Positions 23,380 to 37,114 of a stretch of 53,616 nucleotides of DNA are shown here, one piece after another. Location of the stretch: the NCBI GenBank assembly GCA_029747585.1, contig JAPEVF010000298.1, positions 1 through 53,616 on the forward strand, written 5' to 3'. The notes below the pieces were generated by a model that was given only the letters and a program-made list of their open reading frames with translations, was not told where the DNA came from and did no database searches. Numbering within the stretch: position 1 is the first letter of the stretch; each line of letters starts with the position of its first letter. Source of the stretch: Pleurotus djamor. Lineage: Eukaryota > Basidiomycota > Agaricomycetes > Agaricales > Pleurotaceae. The translations under genes and the position numbers were made by a program.

Positions 23380-24074
23380 TCAAGTTTCAGGCTTCTGGTG
23401 TACTTGCTCCAAGGAACTTCGAAGTTGGTTGGTATGTCCACGAAGATGTCGAAGCATGTTTGATCGGACACTAAATTTTCGTCCACATATATTGCAGACG
23501 TGAGCTGTTCTAAGTCAACGACAGATCATGGACTTGTCATCTTGGGCCACATTGACTCACGTTTGAGCTGCAAATGCATGTTCATATGGGTTTGAAGTGC
23601 GCTTGATCTGCTGAACGCTTTTCGGCACNGGATGCAGGTATGTTTGCGGGGAGAAGCACTCGTGTCGGGCCCACAGTGGGAGGCATCAGGCTCATCCATG
23701 GTTGTCCAGACGTGCTTTCCGGAGGCATCAGCGACAGCTTTCATTGCNACGAGGGGTTCAAGGCATGGTGTGCCAGGATCGNCTNTGAAGACGCTNTACG
23801 TGGAGTCTTCACTCTTCGGACTGTTTAATACGCTCAATGCTTGCGTGTCGCGCGTTCNAGCACTCGGCACTAGTTGNGGGGACGGAANCAGTTCGCTNAA
23901 GAACTGTCAGGTCTNGACAGAAGCATCGAGAAGGTGTTCATGTACCTAGGAGTGGTGGTCTGNGTGTTAGAGCACTNGAAGTACTCTTNTAGAATAGTCA
24001 ANAAGGGAAGCCGTCGAAGTTGTGTTGAACTAACCTGGAAATACTTCGCGGATGTTCGGCAGGCACCTATCCAT
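23380..24074 (-). CDS. C2H2 zinc-finger protein, likely transcription factor
   Basis: Two adjacent C2H2 fingers are readable on the minus strand: HTCIxCRKAFSRSSALQTHMNMH, then, across an intron with donor GTGAGT near 23560, HVCNICGRKFSVRSNMLRHLRGH. The protein ends QKPET at the stop 23380-23382. A plausible first exon starts at 24074 and reads MDRCLPNIREVFP, resembling the opening of many short fungal C2H2 regulators. Between these ends the sequence has many single Ns, so the middle exons cannot be joined reliably. Two fingers in tandem with a linker point to DNA binding in the nucleus. Targets are unknown. Confidence 0.65.
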
Positions 24075-25164
24075 AGCGATGGGTAGAANTCAGCAAGCAC
24101 CGCNTATATACTCGAAGGCGTACCTCTGTGGTGATTTATTTTTGTGGAATGCTGATTTTTGACATATCTGGTGNGTTGTTCTCTTGTGCAAGTAGAGGTG
24201 GACNGAAGCAGTGAGTACTGATTGNNNNCNNNNNNNNNNNNNNNNNNNNNNNNNNNNNNNNNNNNNNNNNNNNNNNNNNNNNNNNNNNNNNNNNNNNNNN
24301 NNNNNNNNNNNNNNNNNNNNNNNNNNNNNNNNNNNNNNNNNNNNNNNNNNNNNNNNNNNNNNNNNNNNNNNNNNNNNNNNNNNNNNNNNNNNNNNNNNNN
24401 NNNNNNNNNNNNNNNNNNNNNNNNNNNNNNCTGNNGANCCGCTCAGTANTTCGGCGTATCTACAGCGGTTTGTTGACATAACGCNTACCGNAAGAGGGAA
24501 AATGGCACCATGGTCAGAGATGTTACTTAGGAACGTCGCACTGGCAAANCGAAACTGCGTCGGAGCTGGAATGTGAACAGCGCTCGCATTTTGTAGCTCC
24601 GCGACTNAGCTTTTCTCCGATCGTCATCNTGGCTGGAACCAACCTCCTCAGTTCNCTGCGGGGCTGGGTCNNNATANCNNCNNNTNCCNNNATTACTTCG
24701 ACTTGACTTCNACCNAAACTATGTTTCCAAGTTTCATGCTCCCGACTCGTGCCCGCCTNCGCCCGATGNTTTTCCATTTGCCTTTGGAATTTNAGTAAGT
24801 ACNTGTCNAGTCNTACCATGACGCGCGTGACTACTACTACAGCTCTGCTTAAAGTATCTTATNTTNCAGTCNACTGTCGAGTTCCCATGACAAGTGCAGC
24901 TTGAAGCTTGAAGCCTGCTTCCTTACACTCTAACGTTAATTAGAGTTTGCTTTTTATGACAACGATGATCGCTTGAAGACCTTTCGAGGTTGGAAGTATT
25001 GTTTTCGCGAATCCACGCTTACAAGTCGCGATCTCCGTCGAGGAAGCTTTAGCAAACAACCTTCGGTCTGATTGCGACATTGGGTGAGAATTCCCTGTGA
25101 AAGGTGATGGGAAATACGAACCCAGATCACTATACACCTTCTATAATATCGCGTCAGTACCCCT
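24075..25164. other. Low-quality zone with assembly gap
   Basis: Scattered Ns run from about 24089 to 24872, with a solid run of N from about 24230 to 24430 that marks a sequencing gap. Frames crossing it are meaningless. The remaining 300 bp up to 25164 show no gene. Confidence 0.85.
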
Positions 25165-25414
25165 CACTGTGGGCATGGACTTATATCCCTCCAGCGGATA
25201 TCGTTAGTGTATCAAGGTTATATCCGACTCGAAAATCAGATAAGTTATCCAATGATATTTGAGGGTTATCATGATTATGAATCCCAACAAGGGAGGCGAT
25301 TATATTGAGAGGATAGGTTCAATATGCGCAGTGAGTTTATGCTGATTATATTGTGATCGAATCGGGCCTGCCAAGATGCAGGGAGGTCAGGGATATGCAG
25401 GGAGGTCAGGGATA
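25165..25414 (+). repeat. Left arm of a 7.4 kb inverted repeat (CACTG end)
   Basis: 250 bp, starting CACTGTGGGCATGG and ending GGTCAGGGATA. It is the near-identical reverse complement of 32290-32520. The 19-bp length difference is fully explained by a tandem duplication of TGCAGGGAGGTCAGGGATA at the inner end of this arm. The bases just outside are CCT. Confidence 0.85.
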
Positions 25415-26043
25415 ACAAAGTATGGCACGGCTTGAGGTCACCCGGGTTTCGGGTACTGGCAGTGGGTACTTTCCCACGCCCCCAAATTTGGCAATCTGTC
25501 ACGCTCTGGCAACTCGGATGCGAGCGTCTAGGTATCAATGTCCTTATTTAGAAACAATCAATATCTTTTCTCTTTCTCCACGTCGTTCGGGCCAGCGAAC
25601 GGCCTACCCGCTCGTTCCTCACCGTCAAAATTCCTTCAATTCATGATTTCTCGCATCCTCAGGCATATCTTATACGTTCTACAACATAAATTGTAATTTC
25701 CCGCGCACCCATTTCGCTCAGCATCGCAATTTCGCCGACCCTACCAGCAACACACTCGAGCTCTCATTCCGCACCTCAATCGACACTTTTGCTGCATCAA
25801 AGACTCGAAGGAGATGGACCCTAGGGACACTGGGATGGGCCGGGGCTGCACAGAGTAACATACAAAAGGCAGCTTGATCCATGTCTCAGTTCTCTTTGTG
25901 AGTGCGCCGCCTTTCCTTCTTACTCCCCTCGAGCTCACTCTCCCATCTGACCTGCAAGTGATATCGACCAACGAACAGTCTAGAAAGATGCCCCTTCGTC
26001 CAGTGGTTCCCTAGGACTTACGGTTCGCTCAAAGAATGGGACG
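25415..26043. other. Non-coding stretch inside the inverted-repeat unit
   Basis: About 630 bp with no frame I can support. It is CT-rich near 25550-25780 and probably carries the promoter and leader of the 26044 gene. Confidence 0.4.
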
Positions 26044-26901
26044 TTGTTGATGCGGCTAACCAATGAGATCAGGTACTTGAAGTCCCTCGGTCAATGCGAG
26101 TTGTACCACCTCATCCTCCCTCAGCGCCTCGAATGCTGGCCTGAATCCAAGAAATTCAACTTGAGGATGAAGAAGGAGGACCTCATCGCAGAGTTGATCA
26201 ATCCGGCAAACGGTTTCAAGATCAACCGCCTCCCTCCCGACCTGCCATTGCAGCCCGCTGTTCATCTTGCCGCTCCGCCGCTTGTCTCTCTTCCTCCAGC
26301 GCTCGGAGCAGCACATGTGAGTTTTTGAAACTNCCCCCCCTCGAACCTACTGATAGTTGTTGAAGGGTGTTATGATATTACTTGAAGATTTGCGCACGAC
26401 ACCTGCTCAGTTGTCGACCCAACTACTCGAACTCGATGTTGTAGGCACGTATAGCGGTAGTGCAAATGAGTATAATGTCAACATGATGCAAGTTTATCAG
26501 AGGCTCATGGACAGCCCTTCAAGGCTTACCGGAGAGGGTGTGTCGTTGCATTAGTCCAATTTCTGTAGGTTTAACCTTTCCCTAGGGTGCGTCAGGATTG
26601 GTGCGGTCTCCGCAACCCACCCTCCACACATGGAATGGTTCCTCCATGGCAAGCTCGAAGTCCTCCAGTACCTCGATCCATACCCTCAACAGCTCAAGGT
26701 CCAAGGCAATGCCCTCAAGTTACAAGTCGCGTTGGTACGTACTCTTTCTCTTTTACGGCGGAAGGTATTTACACCAATACAGGAGCAACCCTTTCGTCGT
26801 CACTCTAGTTCTTTGATCTCCCCAAGCCTTACCTCCACCCCGGTGAAACAAGGCCGCCGCTCTACAGCCTCCTCGCCTTATTCCTCCATGCCCAAGTATA
26901 A
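26044..26901 (+). CDS. Hypothetical protein (231 aa)
   Basis: Four exons join in frame: 26044-26316, 26357-26537, 26586-26734 and 26809-26901. The product starts MRLTNEIRYLKSLGQ and has an early basic motif LRMKKEDLIAELIN, loosely like a SAP helix. It continues AHLLKGVMILLEDL, then HPPHMEWFLHGKLEVLQYL, and ends SLLALFLHAQV. No signal peptide or membrane segment. I do not recognise the family. The last stop follows a possible donor (GTATAA), so the gene could instead continue into the TBC gene 130 bp downstream; N-terminal sequences of fungal TBC genes are variable and this cannot be excluded. Exon joins are good; function unknown. Confidence 0.5.
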
Positions 26902-27034
26902 CGACGATTCTTCCAGAGACGAAGATGCGGATTTCCGTGAACTATGCAAGCCCATTCAAGAATGACATGGTTACAACAGTACGGCTGTTTCACCATCCCT
27001 TTCTCGGCGACGAGAGGAAGAACGTGAGAGGGAT

Positions 27035-28664
27035 ATGGAGGTTGAGCTCACCTCACCTTCAGCATCATCGCAAGCATCTTGGTTTGACGGAACCAACTCC
27101 CAAAGCGATCGTGAGCAAGTCTCACTGCGACAGAACTCGATCCCGGACGTTTCCATTGGACGTTCGAGTACAAGTACTACTCGAACGTCTTTGGAATCCT
27201 CTTCCCGGGTTGCTCTTCCTCTTTCGTCTGCCACCGTACCGAATACGCCCCAACCTCCACCTCAATCACCTTCTCATGTTACGCGTCAATCATCCCTCCG
27301 TTCAAAGTTATCCCTTCCCAACCTCTGTCGTAAACAAAGCAAGCAGCCAGATGATACTGTCAGTATTGCGGCTAGCTCGATCGACGCTTCCTCCTCCATC
27401 AACGGCGAACCCGAATTCGAGATGGCTCAAGTTGGGGGTATGGAGTTCAAATTGGTTCGACCCAGCTTCAGCCACTTCAGGAACAGCGAGGATTCGTTTG
27501 CTGGGAGGGATAGGGATGGGATGTCCGTTGATGGAGGTGCTGGTGGTGGGGGATTGCTGCGAGCTGATAGCCCAGCGATGTCGTATACCTCGTCAGGTCA
27601 ACACTCGCCTAGTGTTGGGGATTTTCGTCTACCACATACGCCACCACCGCCTCCTTCGTCACAACTACCTGCATCCACGATGACACCTTCCAAGCTGTCC
27701 TCAGCTCCTCAGACTTTCGAGTCCGCTTCCACAATCGAGTCTCACCGCCAGCGCGAACTCAAATGGCTTACTCTCATCTCTGCCGTTCCCTCCTCCCAAG
27801 CGCGCAAGAACAAGAAAGTCAAACGGCTCTTGATGGAAGGAGAAGTCCCTTCGAGTGTACGATACATGGTATGGGGACATATCATGGATGTTGAGGGGAA
27901 AGGCACGGGGAGCATACGAAAGGATCGTGGAGGGTGGTAAAGGGTGGATCGGCGGAAAGAATGGGGAGGTCGAGGAGATTGAGAAGGATGTGAGGGAGTC
28001 GGGTGTGGAGGTTAGCACGCAGGAGAGCATGGTGATGGTCATGCAGATGTCAAGTACAGTCGTGGTGAGTTGGTCTTTTCTTCTTGCTCGCAATGGTCTT
28101 TGTTCTCATGCCTTTGATATTTGATGCTAGGTCTTACTCACATCGCGCGTAATCTCCTCTCGCACGCACCCGAGCAAGACGGTTTCTGGGTCTTCGTTTC
28201 GCTAATGGATTCTTACCTTCGGCCCTACTTCTCTGCGATGACAACGACGCAGAAGGAGGTGGACGCGATGCTCTTCGCCGAGGCCCTGGAGAACAATGAT
28301 CCTACGGTGGCGAAGAAGGTATTTACGGCGATGGGGGTCAACGTCCTGACAATCTGTGATTACTGGTGGGCCTTCGCTGTCCCTCCCCTCTGTCCTTGTT
28401 CTCATTACTATTTTCGTGGCGTCTTTTTAAGGTTCTCATCTGTATTCGTCAACTCGTTCCCCTCTGCGTACCTTCAACGCATCTGGGACGTCTTCTTATT
28501 CGAAGGTACGACTTCGTATACTCCCTTCACACCGCCCAAATTTACTGATAGGTATACCATTCCTTCTCCGCATCGGTCTCGCCATCTTCACCCTCACGTG
28601 TCGTCAAATCCTCGAACTACCCGGTAACCCCTCCACACTGACACCAACACCCTCCGCCGATTAA
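27035..28664 (+). pseudogene. TBC-domain protein, apparently damaged
   Basis: A long Ser/Pro-rich N-terminal region (from the ATG at 27035, possibly starting upstream) leads to the first TBC block, GEVPSSVRYMVWGHIMD. The frame then fails: the next block, RGAYERIVEGG with EEIEKDV, is read in a different phase from about 27890. After GTGAGT at 28067 and an acceptor near 28130 the domain resumes at GLTHIARNLL, PEQDGFWVFVSLMDSYLRPYF, then AYLQRIWDVFLFEG and LLRIGLAIF. The stop is at 28662. The middle of the domain, where classical Rab GTPase-activating proteins carry the Arg and Gln fingers, is not found. TBC proteins switch off Rab GTPases in membrane traffic; this copy is probably non-catalytic or a pseudogene, unless a base was lost in sequencing. 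Confidence 0.6.
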
Positions 28665-29942
28665 ATGTTACGTCTGTCCTTGTACCCCTCCTCATCCCCA
28701 CTTTCCAGAAAATACACATCAAAGTTTCCCAATCTGATTGGATCGTCCGTCGCCCCCAGGTCTCGACAGACGATGTCACTGTCACCGTTTTCAGATGAAC
28801 ACCATCCCCTTTCGATCATCAGTCTCGATGGAACCGTCGCCGTCGCCACTATCCTACTTTCGGCAGCTCGATCTCCTCCAACCCAGCTCTCCTCCTCTGC
28901 CCATGTTCTCCAGGCCTACCCTTCGCGCTCATTACCTCTCAAACATGCAAACAACCACTAGGGACATCGCCCCATCTTTTTCTCTCGCCATACGGAGGTT
29001 CGAACCTTGATCGCTCGGTAAGTGTTGATACCATCCAAAGTCTCGTTCGGTTTCCAATGTCCGTCTTCTTAGGCCTCTTCAGCTCGAGTTGATTGGCGGA
29101 GATGTCACCGTCACCGTAGCCATCCCCTCGCTCCCTGTAACTTGGCAGTCGCGGTAGACCTCGGTGACATGAACATTGCCTCTCGATCGCGCCACCAACC
29201 ACCTCTCTCTCCTTTATCAGACTGTCGCCACCTCCACGTCGACTTTCCTCCCCTCCCTTCTGGCTCATATCCCTTTCCTTTCGCGATTTACACTNGGGGG
29301 GGTCGTCCCTATTGCGTGCGTGTCCGCTATCTTGAGACAGAGACAAGGAAGGTTTAACTTTAAGCAAAAATGATAAATTCGGTGCGAACACCATGGACAT
29401 GATAACATTCACAAACTGTCCACCATGATGATGATGCATGAATGATATAACTTTTTTTTTCATTTACATTTGAGGTATGTCTTCGTTGGAGTCTAAGAGC
29501 GGAGCGATCGAACCGCAAACCGTTGTTAGACTGTTCCTGGCGTGCTCGAGTACCTAATTTGTTGACAACGAGGTTGTTGTGCTGACACGATCTGAAGTGC
29601 TGAGACAAAAAATTAAACGTGACGTTGCTTCGAGCAATGCAATAGATGAATAAAACAGTTTGATACAGGACTGGAGATGACGCGGAGGGTGGATAGATTA
29701 CATGACTCGAAGCCGAGAACAACATGGAGCGGAGACCAATGACTACTCTAGCGCGACAAGCAGGGATACTTGGCAGAACCTTTTCAAAGAACTCGAGCAT
29801 AATAGGCGTAGCGGTTTTGGGTTTGGCAGCACCGGTACCAGCGGCGGCTGGAGCAGCAAGGGAGGAGATGACAACATCCCCATCTGCATTGACCACCTTA
29901 TCCCATTTCTCTCTGCTACCTTCATCACCACCCTTCATATCT
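28665..29942. other. No clear gene; possible 3' part of the coiled-coil gene at the right
   Basis: No convincing gene from 28665 to about 29700. The motif GATGTCAC(T/C)GTCACCGT occurs twice, near 28773 and 29101, which hints at a decayed duplication. On the minus strand, 29968 to about 29690 reads an acidic frame (GGEDGDEDMKGGDEGS) that may be the C-terminal end of the coiled-coil gene in another phase. Confidence 0.35.
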
Positions 29943-30911
29943 TCATCCCCATCCTCCCCGCCATCCAACGATGAACTCCCCGGCCGCGAAACTGGTATCC
30001 CTAATCTCCCTAACTAACGCCTCCACCTGCTCACCCTCCACCCCGCTTTTCATCTCCTCCCTCTCCTTCTCCAACCTCGCGTTCAATTCTTCTTCCAACT
30101 TGGCCTTTAACTCTATTCCCTCCCTCTCACATTCCTGTTTCATCTTTTCATCAACCCTACGCTGTAACTCCTCCTTCTCCCGCTGGACAGCATCCTTCTT
30201 CTTACTCAACTCTTCCGACTGAGTGGTGATCTGTGCGAGTTGGGTGCGTAGAGATTTGGTTTCGGAGATGGCTGATGCGGGGAGTGTGAGTTGGTTGTTG
30301 TTGAGAGAATCATTCCTGATCCATTCATGGTGGTTGGGTTGGGTTCGGAGTTGGTGGATGTTGGGTGGATGAAGACGAGGGCGGTAGTGGGGATGAAGGA
30401 GGATGTTTTGCCAGGGGAGACTGAGACGTAGGCGGAGAATGCATCTGGATCCGTGTAAAACCAGCCGTGGTATCCGGCGTCTTCGATTTGCGTGTAGGTT
30501 GCGGGGTTACGTCATCGATGGAGATCAACGGGTGCAATCGTCGTCGTAGAAGATGAAGAGGGAGGTGGGGAAGGGAGTTGTGTAATAGCCAGAGACATTA
30601 TCCAAGCGTCGTGGAGGTCGACGAGGAGATTGTCGCGTACGCGTATTAGCGTGTGCATCTGCTAATGTGTGTACGGAATATCCTGTGAGACGAACATATG
30701 TTAGCCTCTTCCGACCATGGCCAACCAACATTACAACAGCAGAGACGAATAGCTCACATGCGTATCCATTATCCGTTATCCGATGACCGTTCCTTTGTCC
30801 TATATCCTTCCTATATCCTCCATTCAGATCTCCAAGGTCCAAGTCCCAGCCGAGACAGGTGACCAACTCTTCCATGAACACACATCTTCTCCTCTGACAT
30901 TTTTGCTCCAT
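29943..30911 (-). CDS. Coiled-coil protein, unknown function
   Basis: A start at 30911 (MEQKCQRRRCVFMEEL) leads by an intron near 30682-30756 into a Ser/Pro-rich stretch. Then, from about 30310, comes a strong coiled coil on the minus strand: SEELSKKKDAVQREKEELQ and EELNARLEKEREEMKSG. Exon joins in the middle part (30310-30600) are ambiguous because two frames stay open. The coiled-coil frame ends at 29943, but an acidic frame just downstream may be the true C-terminus after another intron. No catalytic motif is seen. It is probably a structural or adaptor protein; I do not recognise the family. Confidence 0.45.
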
Positions 30912-31228
30912 CGAAAAAACTAGCTCGAAACACGACAGTATTCTAACGGGCCGCCTTGAGTGAACGCTGTTGCTGAATGACCGTGCGGGGTAATTGCGAG
31001 CTAGATGATAACAAAATACTTAGTATTAGTAAGTGTCCTCGATGATACAGAAACTATTCAGACGTACCTTTTTCGTTTTTCTGCCCCAGCCGTTTCGACA
31101 CAAAATCAACCAATCCTTAACAACCACATCAAACGACCACGCGACAAGCTACACACATCTTTGTGTGCCCCATCCCTGCCCGATCCCACCAGTATGTCCG
31201 TTGGTTTTTACGTTTTGATCGATCCAGC

Positions 31229-32056
31229 TCACCGCGGCTGGTTGCCTTCATCGTTCTCGTCACCACTTCCATCAGCCTCGATGGCCGGTTGACCAGCTGC
31301 CTCCAAAGGTATCGCCTGGTTCCCACCTGCAGTCGAGCCCTTGACTGGTTGATGGCGCTTTGAAGAACTGAGAGACACCAAAGACCTGCGCTTCCTAGAG
31401 GGTGCGGAATGACTCTCGGCGATGGGCACAGTCTTTGGCGCAGGTGCGGCCCGTGCGGGTGTGGCTCGTGTCGTCTCGAGATATGGGTTGACGGCGGTTG
31501 CATGAGCAGGGTATATGGGAGGCGAGGTGGTAGGGCAGCTGGTTGGGCGGTTAGCAGTGGCTGGTATGACGCGGGTACCGCTTGAATGTGGTGTGGTCCA
31601 TGTGTCATGGGCAGTGGGCGGTGGGACTTGCGCATATTGGGCGCCGATGGGAGCACGAGGCTGATTGGAAGCATCAGCAAGAGCGCCGAGGAAGCTGAAG
31701 TCATCGGGTAGATCGTCGAATCCATCTTGAAACCTGTAGAGGCCGTCATTTCCATCAAACGCGACATGATTCAGAGCCGGGTCAGGCAGACGCCCTTGTA
31801 ATGGAACTTGGAGCCTTCCAGGCACGAGAGCAGCCTATCAACGAGATTCAACGGTCAGAAATCCGAAAAAGAGACAAAAAAACACGTACATGGTGTACAG
31901 GCCTTTGAATTCGCGCGTCGCCCACAAACGCGTCGCGTCGACCTTGGTGATTAACCCAATTGGGGGTACCATCTCCATAAGTCGGATATCTAGGGAGAAA
32001 GACGCTCTGAGACCCATGCTACTTTGCTTCATAGCGTGTAGAACTTACTGGCTCAT
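31229..32056 (-). CDS. Proline/alanine-rich hypothetical protein (237 aa)
   Basis: Three exons join in frame: 32056-32049, 31989-31890 and 31834-31229. The first exon is only 8 nt (ATGAGCCA, donor GTAAGT). The product reads MSQYPTYGDGTPNWVN, then DGLYRFQDGFDDLPDDFSFLGAL, followed by a Pro/Ala/Thr-rich low-complexity tail with a basic cluster (APSRKRRSL) and an acidic end (GSGDENDEGN). The basic cluster could serve as a nuclear localisation signal. There is no known domain. The gene lies just inside the right arm of the 7.4 kb inverted repeat. I do not recognise it; the short aromatic-acidic core is the only part likely to be conserved. Confidence 0.55.
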
Positions 32057-32289
32057 CCTCTTTCACACAGGAAACGGGAGATTTGGCGTCGGGAACGCGC
32101 GACACGATGAGCAGCAGACGACGACGAGAGACAAGTCAGTTCAAACTCCGCTTCGACGTCCGCTAGGCCTTGGATGCAGTCGCCTTACAAATGGGGAATG
32201 GATTTCTAAACTCGTACTAGTCTACTAAGGGCCCAGTTGGTCGTTGGACATGGTCCTCTAGAATTGAGCAGACCTAATAAGACGGAAAC

Positions 32290-32520
32290 TATCCCTGACC
32301 TCCCTGCATCTTGGCAGGCCCGATTCGATCACAATATAATCAGCATAAACTCACTGCGCATATTGAACCTATCCTCTCAATATAATCGCCTCCCTTGTTG
32401 GGATTCATAATCATGATAACCCTCAAATATCATTGGATAACTTATCTGATTTTTGAGTCGGATATAACCTTGATATACTAACGATATCCGCTGGAGGGAT
32501 ATAAGTCCATGCCCACAGTG
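32290..32520 (-). repeat. Right arm of the 7.4 kb inverted repeat
   Basis: 231 bp, the reverse complement of 25165-25414 without the 19-bp tandem duplication. The outer end CCCACAGTG is followed by CCT, mirroring the left flank. It lies about 280 bp upstream of the GH1 start codon. Confidence 0.85.
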
Positions 32521-32758
32521 CCTCCTTCTTTGAAGTTCTTCGAAGTTTGCTCGATCATATGCTATGCGTGTACCTGACTTTTATCCCCCCAGCAAAGTCA
32601 CCTTCGCGAACTCATGAGCCTTATCGGCCCGCGGCTGGTCCGTAACCCATGCCTCGTGATGCTCAAAAGCAGAGAAAATGGGCAAGTCTTCTCATACATG
32701 AGGGCTCTCTTGAGCGACGCCTTCGGCCTCGGCAAGGTCCAACAACTTCGATAGAAAT

Positions 32759-32767
32759 CTATAAATT
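32759..32767 (+). promoter_or_regulatory. TATA box of the GH1 gene
   Basis: CTATAAATT lies about 35 bp before the chosen start codon at 32799, which is rather close. Confidence 0.35.
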
Positions 32768-32798
32768 GCAACCATTGCCATCGTCCCCGCATTGCACT

Positions 32799-35659
<2,861 letters not shown>

Positions 35660-35774
35660 TTGTCAAGCGCAAAGAAAATAATGATACTATCAAATACAGA
35701 GAGCTCACAATGACACAGATGATGTAATGTCAGGATATAAATACACGGTGCTTGAGACCTGCGGATCGGACGGT

Positions 35775-36791
35775 TCAAGTGGGTGGTTCAACTTCGGTCG
35801 AAAGCTTTGATATGGCCACGAAGGCGTCCAACAGTGCGGGAACGATGAAAGGCTCGGCTCGCTCTTTTGCGATATCCTCCAATATGTTCTCGGCTTCTAT
35901 TCGCTTCTGACGTTCCTCAGAAAATTGCCTCTCAGCAAGCCGAAGGCGACCGTGTAGGACTGAGGGAAAGATTAAGCCAATCAATCAATCACGTAACGCG
36001 ATTGCACAAAGATCGCTTACGATGTGAGTCCTGAGTTGACCAAAAGTCTTCAGCTACTGAAACATTGAGACGTTTCAGTTGGAGCAGTAACGAGTGTTCT
36101 CTGGCAAGGCTGGCTGAGAGCTCTCTCCGGACGTCCCAAAGGTCGCGAGTGATACTGTTGATTTCGTCTGAGAATGGTCTAGGGTCGTCAAGAGAATGGC
36201 GGCCGAGTAGCGTTGCAGTCGACGACGACATAGGGTAGTCCAATGGTTCTTGTTTAACCGGGGAGCTAGGGCTAATCGTAGGTAGAGACGTTACGACATC
36301 GGAGCTGAGCCTCTCCGACAGACGGGGTGGACTTCCATGAGGGAGTACGGGCCGGGTGTAAGGATGATACCGCTCCTGTGTGCTTGCATCGACGTTGCTT
36401 CAAGTAATTTAGCCTCTTTCATGGTACCGAATTACTCAACAGACCTTTCTGTCATGGTTATATCAACGCTGGAAAGATTTTCGTGAGCGCCCTTGATCCA
36501 CTCGACATGTAACACTCACATTTCCAGGTGGTCAAGCTGCTCCCGAATTAACGCAAGATGCGAGCGGCTAGTTCTGGCCAAGAGGTGCTTATGAAGGACT
36601 CCATTCTTCGCCACCGAATCCCAGATGAGCGTGACGGACGATGGTGGTGTTATGACAATGTTTTCGGTTTTGGAACGCGGAAGCTTGAGGTCCAGCAAGT
36701 CCTCAGTTACATGGTTTTTCGTAGCCAAGATGTTGACAGCTTTATTTCCGCCGTACTGGATCGTGACTGTAGCTGAGATGTTGTGGGACAT
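35775..36791 (-). CDS. Coiled-coil hypothetical protein
   Basis: The start at 36791 gives MSHNISATVTIQYGGNKAVN, a compact beta-like region. Introns near 36470-36518 and 36390-36445 join it to VDITMTES and then NVDASTQERYHPYTRPV. The middle is Ser/Pro-rich (SPSSPVKQEPLDYPM), with a KQEP match to a sumoylation consensus. The C-terminal part is helical: DLWDVRRELSASLAREHS and RLAERQFSEERQKRIEAEN. It ends STEVEPPT at the stop 35775-35777. There is no signal peptide or membrane segment. It resembles small nuclear regulators of mushrooms in layout only; I do not recognise the family. It is convergent with the GH1 gene, about 115 bp away. Confidence 0.55.
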
Positions 36792-37114
36792 AGTACGCGA
36801 TTAGCTAGGAAGAGGCACATGCGAAGTTCTGAGGGCGCTGAGTTGGTAAACGATGAATGGACGTTAAGTGCCAGGACGTAGCACTAACTTCAGGGTCGTT
36901 GATGCAGCATCCACGCTGACGCGCTTGCCTTCACGAAACTTTTGTGTAAAGTTGAAAAGTTCCTTCTTAGATCCTCGAGTCGGACAGCTGACATTTGCCA
37001 CGTGGACGTCGTGGGGCGCCTCCTGTCGTAAAAAGGAGTGGCTCGATCTTGCACCATTACTTCTTAGGTCTGGGCTAATAACAATCTTCTATGTACCTTC
37101 TTACTTTATACATA
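36792..37114. other. Intergenic, nothing assigned
   Basis: 323 bp between two minus-strand genes. It should hold the promoter of the coiled-coil gene; no frame or repeat recognised. Confidence 0.4.

Larger units (their letters stand above)
25165..32520. mobile_element. Candidate CACTA-type element or composite unit enclosing genes
   Basis: The two arms face each other with CACTG at each outer terminus and CCT immediately outside on both sides. That is the pattern of CACTA/EnSpm elements: CACTA/G ends and a 3-bp target duplication. No transposase was recognised inside. Instead four gene models lie between the arms. Either a transposon end pair has captured or bracketed host genes, or two related elements landed in opposite orientation. 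A 3-bp match alone can arise by chance (1 in 64). Confidence 0.45.

Noticed and set aside
24211..24576. Open frames across the N run
   Set aside because: They are made of undetermined bases and carry no coding evidence.
25165..25414. Each inverted-repeat arm as a separate MITE or solo LTR
   Set aside because: Neither arm has complementary ends of its own, and no TG..CA ends with a 5-bp duplication flank either one; pairing of the two arms explains the ends better, though two separate insertions remain possible.
29360..29700. Minus-strand open frame ending in hydrophobic and basic sequence near 29360
   Set aside because: Beyond the acidic segment at 29700-29968 it has no protein-like composition or splice support.
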